From: Chaetoderma sp. LZ-2023a
Taxonomy: Eukaryota; Mollusca; Caudofoveata; Chaetodermatida; Chaetodermatidae
Assembly (NCBI GenBank): GCA_034401795.1
Contig: CM067366.1
Location: 81,291,391-81,355,390 of the forward strand
Direction of reading: 5' to 3'
DNA: 64,000 bases
The notes under the pieces were generated by a model. It was not told the DNA's origin. It searched no databases and was given only the letters and a program-made list of their open reading frames with translations. Numbering within the stretch: the first letter of the stretch is position 1; every line of letters begins with the position of its first letter. This document shows positions 11,621 to 24,225 of the stretch, piece after piece. The position numbers were made by a program, and so were the translations under genes.

Positions 11621-12199
11621 AATTCTGTATTTAAAATAGTGGTTATTGACCGACTGATAAGATGATGTTGGCATTATCTGCCTCCAAATATGTCGATGTC
11701 TGTCGATTTAGTCATTCAGAATGTAAATATCAGTGAGGACTCAGCAGCAGATGAACACACATAATGACCATATATCAGAGAAAATCACCTATCTGCCCCT
11801 AACTGCCCTTGAATCTATTTATTAACAGTTTGAGTACATTATAGTACACTTAAGGTTCTCGTGCGCCGGTAAGGGTGTGTTCATTACATGCACAATATGT
11901 AATGCATTTCGGTTTATGGAAGTTTAATGTGTTTAACTAACCGAGTCTAGTAACTATACCTATTAATCGTTGCGTAGTGATGGATTCACTAGTAGGCTTC
12001 TGAGACTGGGGTTTTTTCTTAAAAGAAATAACCGGTCTTGATCCAAAGCCTTCACGTAATAATTTAGTTTAATGTGCTGTATTCTTCTTTAAAAATGTAT
12101 CCAACTTCAGCATTTTCCTATTATATGTTAGGATAAAAAGAATTAGGCCCGATCTCACTTCTGTCGGACAGGCTTGAGTCTGCATTAAGCCAGAAGGCA

Positions 12200-12860
12200 A
12201 TTTTGTTTGTGGCGGTTAATCCATAACTATTCTCGGAGGAGTCGACCTTTTTCTGTGTCTTCTTTCGTATCTAAGATTTGTGCTCCTTCAATAATTGTTA
12301 AAATTTCCAAACTACGATTGATAAGATGATCTGCCAGATTGTTGTGTTGGTTGGTGTCCAAATTGGGGTTTGTGTCTAATATGTGCCTATTGGCACGTAC
12401 TCTGAATTGGCCTGTTGTTTGTCCTACATACTGCTTTTGGCACATACTGCGTGGCAGTAAGTAAATTACATTTTCCGATTCGCAAGCAAGTCATGATTGA
12501 ATTTGGAACTTGTCTTTCGTCTGAAAGCAAAGTGAACTTATCTGGGTTTGGGTGAGATATGTCTAATTTACACCTAGTTTTTCCACATCTAGGGATTCGT
12601 TGGTTGTACTTAATTTTGGTGGTGAGCTGATCTGTTAGATTATATTATGTATACGCTACCTTATGCAATGTATCCGATTTCTTTTCGTAAGGTAGTAGGC
12701 TGAATAGCCTAGTTTTCAGGACCTTATGATCCAAATAGCTGGATTCACTAAACTCAGTGCTTTTGTAGAGCGTTAGGTCTAAAATGGTCTAAAAAGTCAA
12801 GTGAGCCCTGAATAATATCTGCCTTAGGTTTGATATTGGGTTCATGACTATTTAAAGTGA
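12200..12860 (-). pseudogene. Penelope-like element remnant with GIY-YIG endonuclease
   Basis: On the minus strand the frame ending at 12445 reads CQKQYVGQTTGQFRVRANRH, matching the KQYVG-T....RVR-N-H core of the GIY-YIG domain at the C-terminus of Penelope-like retroelements. Upstream (12.47-12.65 kb) an out-of-frame stretch reads RIPRCGKTRCKLDISHP ... CLRIGKCNL, consistent with the Cys-containing linker that precedes the domain in that family. The RT is not recognisable here, and frames are broken. Alternative: a different GIY-YIG-bearing gene, less likely given the linker. Confidence 0.65.
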
Positions 12861-12872
12861 GTAGGAATTCTC

Positions 12873-13253
12873 ATTTCCAGTTTATCCATCGATTATCTGA
12901 CGTCATATGACGTCATAATTAACTAAGTGATGTGTATGATGACATCATAATCATTAGGTTAGGAACGATTCGATACAGCCCGTATTTAACGCTTAATAGT
13001 GCGACACGTTGTACGAATTGTATGTCTTTACTATTTAATAAACATTCGCTTATTTTGAAACTAATTTGACTAGGCATGGCAGCAACAGCGCCCAGTCAAA
13101 TTAAGTTCAAAATATTCAACAGCTTACATGTATAGTTTTCTGGAAATTGATAGTCAGGGTGAGCAGAGATCGATCGATCCCAACACGGACGTGGTGTGAG
13201 TGGATCTTTAGATTGAGACGAGCGGGACATCGCTAAAAGTGGAAAGGTTCATT
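12873..13253 (+). mobile_element. MITE-A copy
   Basis: TTTCCAGTTTATCCATC start, two closely spaced TGACGTCA sites (about 12,899 and 12,908), core palindrome 13049-13122 with a shortened left arm, and right arm ending CTAAAAGTGGAAAGGTTCATT. Confidence 0.75.
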
Positions 13254-13290
13254 CTAGGTTTCTCTGGATAGAGGCCAAATTAGGAAGATG

Positions 13291-13296
<6 letters not shown>

Positions 13297-13378
<82 letters not shown>
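13297..13378. repeat. (TA)n microsatellite
   Basis: About 40 TA units, directly downstream of a MITE-A copy. Confidence 0.97.
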
Positions 13379-13381
<3 letters not shown>

Positions 13382-13439
13382 TCTTAAAGGAAATGATCGG
13401 GAACTAATATGTTCTTGAATGACAGCTTTATATAATAAT

Positions 13440-15100
13440 CAACCTATAGCCCCAGTTAAAAAACAGAAATAAATCATAATAATTAGAAAAAAGCAGCTAA
13501 GGACCATTTATGTCATTCAGACATGAAACAATTAGTGACGCGGCTGGACCTATGCGCTCTGGTGTATGCAGAGCGAATAAATAATACCCGCTACAGCCGA
13601 TCATATAAGCTCAGCTATATTAGCGTTAAGCTGATTAGCTGCTACGTCCTACAGGTAAAACACTGTCTAGTTTTAAAACAATTTGACTGAGAGCCGTTGT
13701 TTCCAGAGACGGTGTCTACCGTCAGTCACTACAATTTCAAAATATTCAGTAGACATCATATTGCGACCTTGGAAACCAGCAGTGTATTTTGAAATTATGT
13801 TGACCAAAACTTGTTGCTTCCACCAGAAAAAGTGACTTTCAAATATAACGTTTTCAAAATGATCAATAGTGAATTAGCAGTAGTGAGTTAATCACTCTAC
13901 ATCGGCGCCTATAAATAATACTATTCGTACCGTTTACAAAGCTATATTCTGGTGTACTTTCTTTATATTCAGGTATGCCTATACGGTCTACCTGCACACA
14001 CAGTTGTCACACGGTGGCGTGCGAAGCACCAGCGATGTCACTAATTGGTTTCAATTTAAGAGCTCCTAGATATAAATGCTTTCCCCCTCAAATAATCCCG
14101 ATTCATTTCGATTTTTTACAGATGGTAGTTTATATAACATTGTATGAAATTACAAATAAACATCATTTGCTATTTCCCTTTTCCCTTCCTTTAAACAGGA
14201 AGTTTGTTATTGCAATTTTTAAGTGCTTCCTCTTCCTATTCTGCCATGTAAATATTTGTGAAGTGAGGATTGAAACGTTTTCCCATGGCACACCCACTAA
14301 TAACCAAGGAACCATCAAATGCTGTTCAATGATAAGTTCATACAATGATAAAACTATAATCACTTGTAAACAACAGAAATAAATCCGAATAATTTGAAAT
14401 AAGCAGCTAAATACCATTTATACGAATCTAACCGGCGCAGCCATTTTGCCTAAGCGGGAACCGTTTAGCGGCTCTGCTGGGCCTTTGCGGTCTGGTGTAT
14501 ACATAATAACCTCTGCAGTCAATCATATAATGTCAGTTATATTTGCATTAAGTTGATTAGTCAATACGTTCATTGTACAGGTAAAATGCTGTTTAATTTT
14601 AAAATAATGTCTGGTAGCCGTCGTTTCAAGCGACATGAACAACTTCCAAACACACAGATTTTAAAATAGTCAGTAGGTATCATGTATTTTGAAATAATTT
14701 TGACCGAAACTCCCTGCTTCTACCAGAAACGATGAGATTCAATTATAATGGTTTCAAAAATGCTGAGCAGTAATTTAACAGTAGCTCTATATATCGGCGC
14801 CTCTAGAGAACGTTATTTCTACCGCTCGCGAAACTATATTCAGTTCCGTCACTCTGCGGTACCTGCTCACACAGTTGACGCATGGCAGTGCACGAAGGTC
14901 CAGCAGAGTCACTGATTAAGCAAAGCGGCTAAAACTACGAGAGTACTGACTGTTTCTTTATCAAATTGTTCTGGTTCTGATTCAGCTTTTTACAGGCGGT
15001 ATTATTTTATTATTATATGAAGTTACCAGTCATCAGCATTTGATAGGTCCCATTGCCCTTCCTTTATACTCAAAATTATTACCTTTTAGACTAGGTTCTA
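13440..15100. repeat. Diverged ~0.9-kb tandem duplication
   Basis: The two halves share an ordered series of motifs about 912 bp apart: AAGCAGCTAA..ACCATTTAT (13,490 and 14,400), CTCTGGTGTAT / GTCTGGTGTAT, GTACAGGTAAAA-type strings, a degenerate MITE-A-like palindrome (13,668 and 14,590), GTATTTTGAAAT, CATCGGCGCCT / TATCGGCGCCT, ACACAGTTG, and CCCTTCCTTTA. The halves are too diverged for a recent copy. No coding sequence is recognised in either, and the longest open frames are not conserved between them. Confidence 0.7.
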
Positions 15101-15151
15101 ATAGAGCCAGTATTTCTGCATCAGGATGCTGTCAACCTGTGTATTTCTTAA

Positions 15152-15552
15152 CCCCTCTTGTGTCAACTTAACCCTTCAATGGTCAAACTGATCCAAAAAA
15201 ACCCATTGAAGCTGTCTTCAGACATGGCTATTTCAAAGGCCTAGATAAGAGTATTTTTAAATATTTACCACTAGGATGACTGGCTCGGTAACCGAGCCAG
15301 TCATTCTATTGGTAAAATTTCAAAAATACTCTTCTCTCCGCCTGCAGATAGACACTGGGTAAGTAAAAGCGTTAATTTTCTTTACTATTATCCCTTTAAC
15401 GGTCAAGTCGGCGAAAAAAAATCCAGTGGTAAATTTACAAAAGATAGTCTTCTAAAATTAAAACATCTTGAAAAATATTGACAATCAAAATGTTTAATTG
15501 ATATATCAAGTAATATTTCGAACCCTTTGAGGCGCTGTGGACACAGGAGGGG
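15152..15552. mobile_element. Long MITE-B variant with TIRs CCCCTCTTGTGTCAAC
   Basis: Left end CCCCTCTTGTGTCAAC and right end GTGGACACAGGAGGGG are inverted (14 of 16). The interior has the hairpin GACTGGCTCGGTAACCGAGCC and the paired arms AAGAGTATTTTT and AAAAATACTCTTCTC. A sister copy lies at 42,486-42,853. It is non-coding. Confidence 0.75.
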
Positions 15553-15847
15553 CAAAAGGCCAGTCGGACCGAGTACATAAAACTGGTGTACATTGAATCG
15601 ACGACTAAAATTACTAGGAATGGACCAAGTATGACTTTAATTTGAGTCAGTTTCGCTAGGAAGCCCTAAGTGTTTTAGGAAGAACGCTTGCCTATTTACA
15701 ATGGTGTGTAGATGATAATCAATAAACTTACTGCTTATGTATGATTATGAGCCCACAGTCTGAAATAAAAGGTCTGTTTGATGGTGTCATTGAACCAGTA
15801 GCTTATCGATTTCGTATCTGGTTTAATTTGATTTAGTCAATAAATAA

Positions 15848-15960
15848 CAACAGCAACATCAACAACAGCAGCAACAGTAACAACAGTAACAACAGCAACA
15901 ATAACAAGAGCCGCGGTAGCAACCGCAGCGGCAGAAGCAACGGCAACGACAACAGCAACG

Positions 15961-16053
<93 letters not shown>

Positions 16054-16095
16054 GTAGTAGTAGCAGCAGCAGCAGCAGCAGCCGCCGCCGCCGCC

Positions 16096-16126
<31 letters not shown>

Positions 16127-16128
16127 TA
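15848..16128. repeat. (AAC/CAG)n and (TAG)n triplet repeat
   Basis: Imperfect CAA/CAG triplets, then about 30 TAG units, then CAG/CCG units. Confidence 0.95.
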
Positions 16129-16129
16129 T

Positions 16130-16900
16130 AATTATGCTTACGTTGTTACAGCATTCGTCTGATATACTGCCGCTAGGAACGTCAGTAATAAAACTTTTAG
16201 AAATAGTTCCATCTTCATTTTCTACCTGCGACTTGTATGCAGCATTTCACCTCGACGAGTATAATATCGCAATGCAGAGACAGCCACGGTCGATAAAGTG
16301 ATTGAGGGCTGAGCGTGTCCTTCACCAAAAACTGGCACGTGGTGATAAGAATCAATTCACCAGCTCACTCGCCTTGTGACTGGAGGATATCTGCCAATTG
16401 CCATTCTTGTACACAACTGTCGCTCTGGCCTATTGGCAGTAAATTCGCGCCGTTTAGTGCCAGCATGTCCGCTTTACTACTGAGAACGGCGTTTAGTGCT
16501 AGGGTGATATATACGGATTGTTTTACTTATTCATTATTCAATCAGCCAGTACCCGGAAATTCAAACCGATTCACAACATATACCGGCAGTAAATGTGGCA
16601 AAATGACTGAATTCACACTTGGTGGGTAAATCACAGTGGTACATGATGGTGTGCAATGCATTGTTGTTTCGCGTTAATATTTTAAAGGGGTTTCCATTCC
16701 TTTGAGATCAATTACGACTAATTGAAGTCAAATCTTTCACATAATGGCCATCAAAGCATAACGTAGCCAGCAAAGATCGACTGTGCGGAACAGAGTTCAG
16801 AGTGATCATATGGCCACCCATGTTATAGAACCGCAACCGTCTAGCCCCAATATCTGCAATGGTCAGCGGTGACTAATGGAGGGATGAGGTTTGCCACTCA
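16130..16900. other. Non-coding stretch
   Basis: No recognisable coding sequence; the one open frame (16,315-16,629, plus) has no familiar motif. Confidence 0.4.
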
Positions 16901-16904
16901 AACA

Positions 16905-17272
16905 TCTGATGTCATAATCAAAATACGCCACTCTTTTTCTCAAAGTAAGTCACGAAGTCTAAATGTTCGTCATGAACGAGTGTCAATTGTATGTCTTTGG
17001 TGAATTTACAATTTAATAAACAATCTGTTGAGTATGTTGAAAATAATCTGAGTGGGAGCTGTTGCAGCCTGCTATTACCATAGGTAGCAAGGTCTCAAAC
17101 GTCAAATTACCTTCAAAATATTCAACATCCCAACAGTAACTGCATAGTTACCATGAGACTTAGATACTGCAAATTCAGGTTTCCACGTTTCAAATCAATT
17201 CCAATGTGCCAACAAATTGGGCGGACCTAAGCCAGAAATGGGCGGGACATAGCTAAAGGGGACCACTCTATT
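16905..17272 (+). mobile_element. MITE-A copy, degenerate
   Basis: Core 17,025-17,127 with both arms mutated and a loop insertion. The right arm retains AAATGGGCGGGACATAGCTAAA. Confidence 0.6.
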
Positions 17273-17346
17273 ATACTTCTTGAATGCAAACTATTCGCTT
17301 CACTTCTTTGTCACATACTCCAAATATCTCCCGAGAGACTAATACA

Positions 17347-17737
17347 CAACTTTCCAGGTTTACCCATCCATCATATGACGTCATATTCAACTACATGGCG
17401 TGTAACATGGTGTCATAATCATGACGTCGTGAATGACTCGATGTTGTCCGTCTTTATCCCTTAATATTCCGAAACGTTGCACGAATTGTATGTAATTTGC
17501 CATTTAATAAGCATTCTGTTCAATATTTTGAAACCAATTTGACTGGACACTGTTGCTGCCATAGGCATCAACAGAGCCCAGTCAAATTAGTTTCAAAATA
17601 TTTAACAGCTTACCTGTATAGTTTTCTGGAAATCGAAGTCAGGAAGTTCAGAGATCGATCGATGCCAACACGGACGAGGTGTGGGTGGAGCCTAGATAGA
17701 GATGGGCGGGGCATAGCTAAAACTGGAAAGCTCCATT
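17347..17737 (+). mobile_element. MITE-A copy, near full length
   Basis: ACTTTCCAGGTTTACCCATC at the left, ATATGACGTCATATTC, core palindrome 17,516-17,608, and right arm with TTTTCTGGAAATCG, GATCGATCGATGCCAAC and GGGGCATAGCTAAAACTGG then AAAGCTCCATT. A second copy (previous entry) lies 75 bp upstream in the same orientation. Confidence 0.8.
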
Positions 17738-17739
17738 GA

Positions 17740-18860
17740 TTAGTTTTCCATTGCACATTTAAGACAAGTATAAAAACAGGTCTTCCGAACACAATTTGTT
17801 TATCATAAATCAAGAAACAGAGGAAATCTTAAAACGTGGCTACGCATTGCTACATCTTCTATACTATACATGAGCGAAATGAGGTTGCGTGAATTATTGA
17901 TATATGGAAGTATTAATACAATAGTCATCTAAAATTGCGAATCGGCTTTAAGATAGATTAAGGAAGGCATTCAATGGCTTCAACACAGTAGATTTAATGC
18001 AGCAATTTAGGACATATCTATAATTTAAGAACTTATTTGCTGAATGTTTATTAATGAATTCACTCAATGGAACGACACACACGATATGATTCTTCCGGAT
18101 ACGATCTTGTTTGGCACTTATTTTCTGATGGCCAACCAGGACTAAATTTATTACAATAGTTTGATCGTCTAAAATGTATTTATCATCAAGGTTTCCCTTT
18201 GCGCTCTGACCGTGGCGGCTACTAAATTTGAATTACCAATAAATTGAATAGACGTGTGCTACATGGCTGCTCAGTACTAAGTCTGTGTAGTCTCCGAGAC
18301 CCTATTCCACTAGTGGTTTATCAACGACAACAGAGAGCGTATCACCCACACTCTGCTCAATTTCATTATCAATGTTAGCAATGAGTGCGATTAACCAGAA
18401 TAGAAATTGTCAAGCATTTTGCTACATAAACCATGTGACTAAAATTCAGAAGTGACTACATAGATTATGATCAGTGCTCTCGGGAATCAACCGCTAGCAA
18501 GGCCATACGCACGCGGAAATTTCAAGTCAAAAGGTACATCGCGCTGCACTTAATAGCCTACAAATCCCTAACTGACTTTGCTCCATATTGCATATTGATG
18601 TTGATAAATATTATCGCGGCGTGTACACATCTGAAAAAGTGGTCTTTTGACTGGATACATCCCCTGAGGTTGGTAGGATATCGTGACCAGAATCGCATCA
18701 ACGGGTAGACGTCTTGAATGGACACGGGTTACTTTTATCTAGAGTAGGCCGCCTTCACCGCGAATAATCACCAGCATGCGAAACGTACTACCAGTAAGAG
18801 TGGTAGTCTCTCATACCATGCTTTGATATGTAATTACGCAGCCTCCACGGACGCCGGTCA
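17740..18860. other. Non-coding stretch
   Basis: No supported gene or clear repeat. Confidence 0.4.
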
Positions 18861-18899
18861 CTGAGAGTTGATGTCTGAGTTAAACAGGTTTTTTATATG

Positions 18900-19335
18900 A
18901 TGATGATGATGATGCTGGTGATGTTTTCCGCTGTGGCAGTATTTTGAAATAGCATATGTTTTTCTTCTTAATGTGTGTATAGTAGGATTTGCAGAACATG
19001 GCCAAACATAGACCATCGTTACTGGACCACCTTCAGTGACAGCGTGACCATATTTCAATGGTGTATAATGCGTCATTGGATATTAATGCTGTTTTTCCAT
19101 CGATATTGTGTGAGGTATTTTATAGGTTTATACAGACGTCAAGTGTATCTAGAACTGGCTTTGGAGCTTCCCAGCCGTTACAGCTAAACAGCATCGATGA
19201 TGCACAGGGTGTGTCATACATATGTATTTTAGCCAATGGTATTGTTGATCCGCAGATCCACAGTTTCCAAAAAAGACTTGAAAGCTATGTTTCCCGCGAT
19301 GCAAAATGGAGCAATGTCTGAGAAGCGAGGATTAA
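18900..19335 (-). pseudogene. LINE family L-A fragment
   Basis: Plus-strand sequence parallels 20.50-20.80 kb: AACATGGMC..GATC, CAGTGACAGCGTGACC, ATGCGTCATTGGA, and GGTATTGTTGATCCGCAGATCCACAG against GGCATCTTTGATCTACGAATTCATAG, then GACTTGAAAGCTATGTT against GACTGGACAGCTATGTT. It is therefore another copy of the same LINE, read on the minus strand, with all frames broken. Confidence 0.55.
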
Positions 19336-19461
19336 GCTCGTCCTCCAGTTCTCCATTCCTTACATACCACCTGGTCTATTTGTCACCTTCCGCTAGTCAA
19401 TCCACACTTTGTCGATATTCTATGCCCACACCACTTGTCTGTGGGCGATTACGGCCTACCC

Positions 19462-19715
19462 AATGGAGGAATCCAGTTTCAGCTATATCCCGCCCATCTC
19501 TAGATAAGCTCCACCTATGCTTTGCCCGTGTTTGGATCGATCGATCACTGCACTCCCGGAATTAAAATTTCCAGAAAACTATACAGGTAAGCTGTTGAAT
19601 AGTTTTGAAAATAATTTGACTGGATGCTGTTATTGCCTATGGCAGCAACAGCGGCAATCAAATTAGTTTCCGAATATGTTGCAAAATGTTTATTAAATAG
19701 TATATTTTATATACA
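19462..19715 (-). mobile_element. MITE-A copy, reverse orientation, truncated
   Basis: AATGGAGGAATCCAGTTTCAGC start, CCCGCCCATCTCTAGA block, core 19,592-19,680 with a decayed second arm. The CGTCA arm is lost. Confidence 0.65.
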
Positions 19716-20224
19716 TTTCGCTAAGGCATTAATGGTGGTTTAAACGTACAAGTTCTCTCAAACATATTGGATAGAGAGCGTGTCTTGTCTTCACGCGGTT
19801 ACCATAGCGTCTCTGGTCGATGGCATAGTTAGCAACCTCAAGGTTGCTTTCATTAATGTTTTTATGAAATTCCTATAAAACATACAGAGCAGATAGTGTA
19901 AAACACACTCAAATTGTTAATTTGCCATGATTTTGCATTTTGGTCCAGCCATGCTATGCAATGACTGACTTTTGGGATAAATACATTTAATGTCAGAGTC
20001 TCACGAACTATGCTGCGGGAAAATTGCTGCTATCATCACCAGTTGAACTTTCTTCCTGTTCACGATCAGATCTCTAGAATAGGCACGAGCATATTAGGTA
20101 TCAGCGCACCCTCACACCACTTGTGTTCCAATCTGTGATCACCCCTGACAGGCAAGCCATTCTCCTAAGTTGGTGCAATGATGTATTAGTTTGGTAGATG
20201 GGCTCCCTTTCAAATACCTACCAC

Positions 20225-21860
20225 GTGTATAATTACTGTATTCTGCGGCTGTAGTAGTAGAAACATCCTACAGCTGCAATCATTCCTTCTTCGCTTTTCC
20301 CTCTCTCTTGTTCTCAGCGGAAATCCTTAGCTTCCTCAGGTCCAGTCTTGACTGGAGTGTACCGAGTCCTGCTTTCTTGAGGTCACCTCGTAGCACGCTT
20401 AGCAGATTTATGCAATGCCGTCCTTTCCTGGTTTTGTATTTGCTGGCTCCGAATAGGGTGAATTCCACGGCTAACTCTGCTTCTGGCATCCTTAGCACAT
20501 GGCAAAACATGGACGATCTTAGCTGGGCGACTTTTACAGACAGCGGTGGCGTGTTGCACATCTCGTATAGTGCATCATTGGAAATTATACTATCTGGCCA
20601 TCGGTGTCCAGTGATGGTGCGTAGGTGTTTGCGGTGGCAGGTGTCGAGTTTCTTTAGAGCTGCTTCAATTATACAGCATCAAGGATACGCAGGTTGCATT
20701 GTATAGACGTATCAAGGGCATCTTTGATCTACGAATTCATAGCTTCCAGAAGGACTGGACAGCTATGTTCCCCATGACGTAGAGTGCAGCAATGTCAACA
20801 GTACTGCAAAACAATGAATCCAGGATTCTACTTTTCTTCCATGGTTCGCCGCCACGAAGTAGATCGTCATTTTCTTTAGTTTCATGCTTTGTAGATATGC
20901 ATATGCCGGTGAACTGTGTTTTGGATTCATTCATAAAGATATCTCAATATTTAGTTTGCTTACAGCAATTGGGAGAAGATCGTCAAGGGGTTTCTTTTCC
21001 TTATCTATGAAGTCCACGTCGTCAGCATATTCCATCTGCAGCAGCATACCCAGTATGGACACTGGAGTTTTGGCCTTGTGGAGCTTTACCACACGTTTCC
21101 AGTGCAGCAGCAAGGTAATAGGTGAAAAGCACATGAGATCGGTCATCTCCCTGTGGGGAGCCAATTGATGTCTCAAGCTCTACAGACTTCACTGACTTGA
21201 TTCGTACTCGCAGCTTGGTATCTGCAAGCAGTAGTCTCACTAGTCGTAGCTCATCTTCATTTCAACTGGCCTGGCGTTGTATATCTAGAATCTTTGAGCG
21301 TTTAGTTGTGTCGAAGGCTCGTAGCATGTAAATGCCCATTTTGTGGAAATTCTAGTGTTTGGACATGACTACCGACGCAAGCATGCGTTGGATCCATACA
21401 ATATCTGCGCATCTGCGTCCACGTTTGACATGATCCCGTGAAGTCATCGATCTTGTCTCGGATGCGGAATAGAGTAACATTGGATATGATTTTTCGTATG
21501 CTGTTGAGTAGCACAATGGGCCGCAAATTGGCTGGGGATCAGGTGTCTTCTTGGGCTTGTTAGCGCGATAAGGGTGACTTGGCCTATAATGCCGATGGGA
21601 AGGTTGTGCATAAAAACTGAATTGATTAAGTGCGTGATCGGTTTTGAAATAATGGCACCTGCATATTCAAATAGTTCATTGCCCATGCCATCAGGTCCAG
21701 ATGCAAGTCCATTTTTCAAGGTTATATGTGCCTTCTCAGCTTTTGCTGTTTTAACTGGTGTTAGTAATCGCATGTGGACGGGTGCAAGGGCTCATCATCG
21801 TGGTCAGTGAACTGTTCCTTGAACCATTCTCGAATCGCCTCGGTTTTGCTAAATTATCTA
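20225..21860 (-). pseudogene. LINE family L-A, RT and C-terminus, decayed
   Basis: Minus-strand frames, in 5'-3' order, read GLASGPDGMGNELFEYAG (21.7 kb, pre-RT motif), RPIVLLNSIRKIISNV (RT), GSPQGD (RT motif before the catalytic box), MEYADDVDFID (catalytic YADD, about 21.03 kb), then FCHVLRM and LFGASKYKTRKGRHCINLLSV with LRKLRISAENKR at the end. Domain order is that of a non-LTR retrotransposon ORF2. Several frameshifts and stops separate the pieces. No endonuclease is visible, so the copy is 5'-truncated. The 3' terminus matches the fragment at 1-300. Confidence 0.75.
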
Positions 21861-22049
21861 CCAAATAGGTAACCACATTTCTAGGGGTTGAGCTTTCTCT
21901 CTGAATCACCACACATTGCCATTAACATGGAGAAGCCTAAAATACATCATATTTGTTAGTCAGATTGTAATTTGGCAGGTGAAAACATCTAGTTGATAAA
22001 AGCTCCACTGAGATGTCTCATGCCTCAACAACGGTCGGAAGCGTAATCG

Positions 22050-22790
22050 ATCATCCAAAAACAAAATATACCACCGTTAAAACGACTCTAAGGATGCCAA
22101 AAAGGCGTTGAGAAGATATTGTGCATGCGCTAATGTAGTAATAACAAGGTGGGTGTCTGATAAGCATCATAATGGGAAATCTACCACCACAAAGCAATGA
22201 CTGAAATTCGAGGCAAAATGTTTGGATCAGCGATTGGAGACTTTGCAGCCACATTCATTGGTAAGATAACCACATTATTAGATGTAAGAAACAATCAGAA
22301 TCTAGAAATGTCGAAGGATGTAACATTTCTGTCACATCTAAATAAATATTCAGACGTTCTACAATAAGTTGGTCATATAAATTAGGTAGGACCGCTCAGT
22401 TTGGGTTACCTTACATTGACCATGTTTGGTTGGTGCTATCTCCCTCCTAACTACGGTGAAGACAAACAATCTCTACAAGCATGTGTTATGTCTCAAATGA
22501 ACGTCTGCTGTGACCTTCAAATGCACCAGTATCACACGCGTGCATACAATTCTGCGTGTTTCATGAATCTCAATTCTATGTTTTGAAACCTTTTTGACAT
22601 CGGTAGAAAGTATTTAGTAATGACATATTCTGTTATTGGACTTGACAGACGTCGATGCACTTCCTTTATCCCTGTTAACGCCAAATTATGGTGATGTGGA
22701 AAATAACCTCATACCCAAGAAAGGAAGATGTGGACTAATTAACTCTATCTGTATCATGAGTTTGCTTTTGTGAGTACATATATGAAGGAT
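22050..22790 (+). other. Unassigned stretch, possibly upstream part of a decayed transposase-like gene
   Basis: Short open stretches occur on the plus strand but none is convincing alone. Proximity to the next entry makes a decayed gene possible. Confidence 0.25.
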
Positions 22791-22794
22791 TAGG

Positions 22795-23046
22795 TATCAG
22801 GTATGCATTTGGAGAGGCGTCCATCTACCAGAACCATACACCCCTGGACGAGCAAAGGAGAATGGATGGACTGTAAGAGGTGAACAAGGATTGGAACCCG
22901 AGTGGTTTGAAAGTAAACTATTGCCGCATATGCTGGCAGATAAGCTAGAGAGTCAGAGTGACAAGATCTAATGAACAGGAAGGCAGTTCAACAGACGATG
23001 ATAGCAGCAATGAATGTGAAGTATCGTCATCTGACTGCGAGTAATT
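22795..23046 (+). pseudogene. C-terminal fragment related to the FEN/XPG-like transposon protein family
   Basis: A plus-strand frame reads RYQVCIWRGVHLPEPYTP ... ENGWTVRG ... EPEWFES followed by LLPHMLADKLE and, after a shift, an acidic Ser/Asp-rich tail with STDDDSSNECEVSSSDCE before a stop. The order Q-(V/A)-x-x-W-R ... P ... GHGW/ENGW mirrors the region after the nuclease core in the gene at 32.6-35.0 kb (FQALVWRRSLQAVQNLP). It ends in an acidic tail rather than a Cys-rich module. Frames are broken. Homology is inferred by eye. Confidence 0.4.
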
Positions 23047-24089
23047 GAAAGATGATATGTTCAAATGCAATTGTCATATTTATTATTTGGTTTGTAGATG
23101 CTTCAAATATGAACAATCTGAGTCATCATTTTTCACTCTAATTAATTTAGATGCAGTGTTATGTTCATTTAATTTATCATTGCGTCATAATTGCATTTTC
23201 GACTATTTAAAAAATGGGCATCATAGCATTTGCAGGATTAACGCCATTCCACGGAATATATGAACATTGGTCCTTTATATTTGTCAGAAGATGTCTATCA
23301 ATCTTTTTCCAAGATGTTAACACCAAAGCATTCCTTTGTTAACACTTTGTCAGTCACAAAAATGCGCAGTTACCAGATTTTAAGGCAAAAAATGGTGACC
23401 TTTTGATATTCGCTGACATAATTGCTCAATTTTCAAGTTGTCCATGACATATACGAAATTATAGATGCCACGACAGGGAATATATTGAGTAGGCATTCAT
23501 TACCATAGCTTGGAAGGGTGTGATGTTATGTTTATTTCAGTTTTCAGTACCCCCATAACGCCGAACAATCAGATTTAGAAGATGAGTATGGAAAAGAGAA
23601 CATGACTCCCAATGGACCAATGGAATAGATCCCGCGTCTATTGCCGTATATGGTGATCCTTTTGGTACAATGTGTAGTGCCGTAATGCTACAGTGGAGGA
23701 GAAGATTACAGAACTCTGCGCTCATTAAAATAATTCGTCAGGAAACTAAAGATTTTATCACCGAGGGATATGCATACAATGAAGCGAAAGAGAGTTTCTG
23801 ATCAAGGAGTACATAAGCAACAATCTCGACGTCGGCGTTGATGATGGCGATGATGATGATTCAGCTGGTGATGATAAATGATTCTGATACTGAAAGCATT
23901 GATATTACTGATATGTAAGGTATCAGTCTACCCACCGACTTGTGGTTATCCGGAACATTAACTATTTTATTTATAATAGTAACATAAATTATATGTCTAT
24001 CCTATGTAATATTTTCTTCAATATAAAAAATATAAATAAAATATTGTTTCTTTCTGCGCATGTTGGTTTGGTGATTGTAGGTATACATC

Positions 24090-24225
24090 AATCTGCACCA
24101 CCATCCACCACACCACACACCCCCACACCCCACCCCCACCTCACCCCCACCCAACCCCACCCCACTACCCCAATCACACAACACCCCCACCACCCCCACA
24201 CCACCCCGACCCCCATCGCCACCTA
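24090..24225. repeat. CACCCC-rich low-complexity tract
   Basis: Imperfect CCACCCC/CACACC repeats with strong strand asymmetry (C on plus, G on minus). The complement has several G runs that could favour G-quadruplexes. Confidence 0.85.

Noticed and set aside
13975-14382. 135-codon plus-strand frame
   Set aside because: Not preserved in the duplicated partner unit and no recognisable motif; likely chance in AT-rich DNA.
22050-22260. Possible piggyBac-like strings (VVITRW...) on the plus strand
   Set aside because: Too short and frame-broken; no catalytic motif could be placed.
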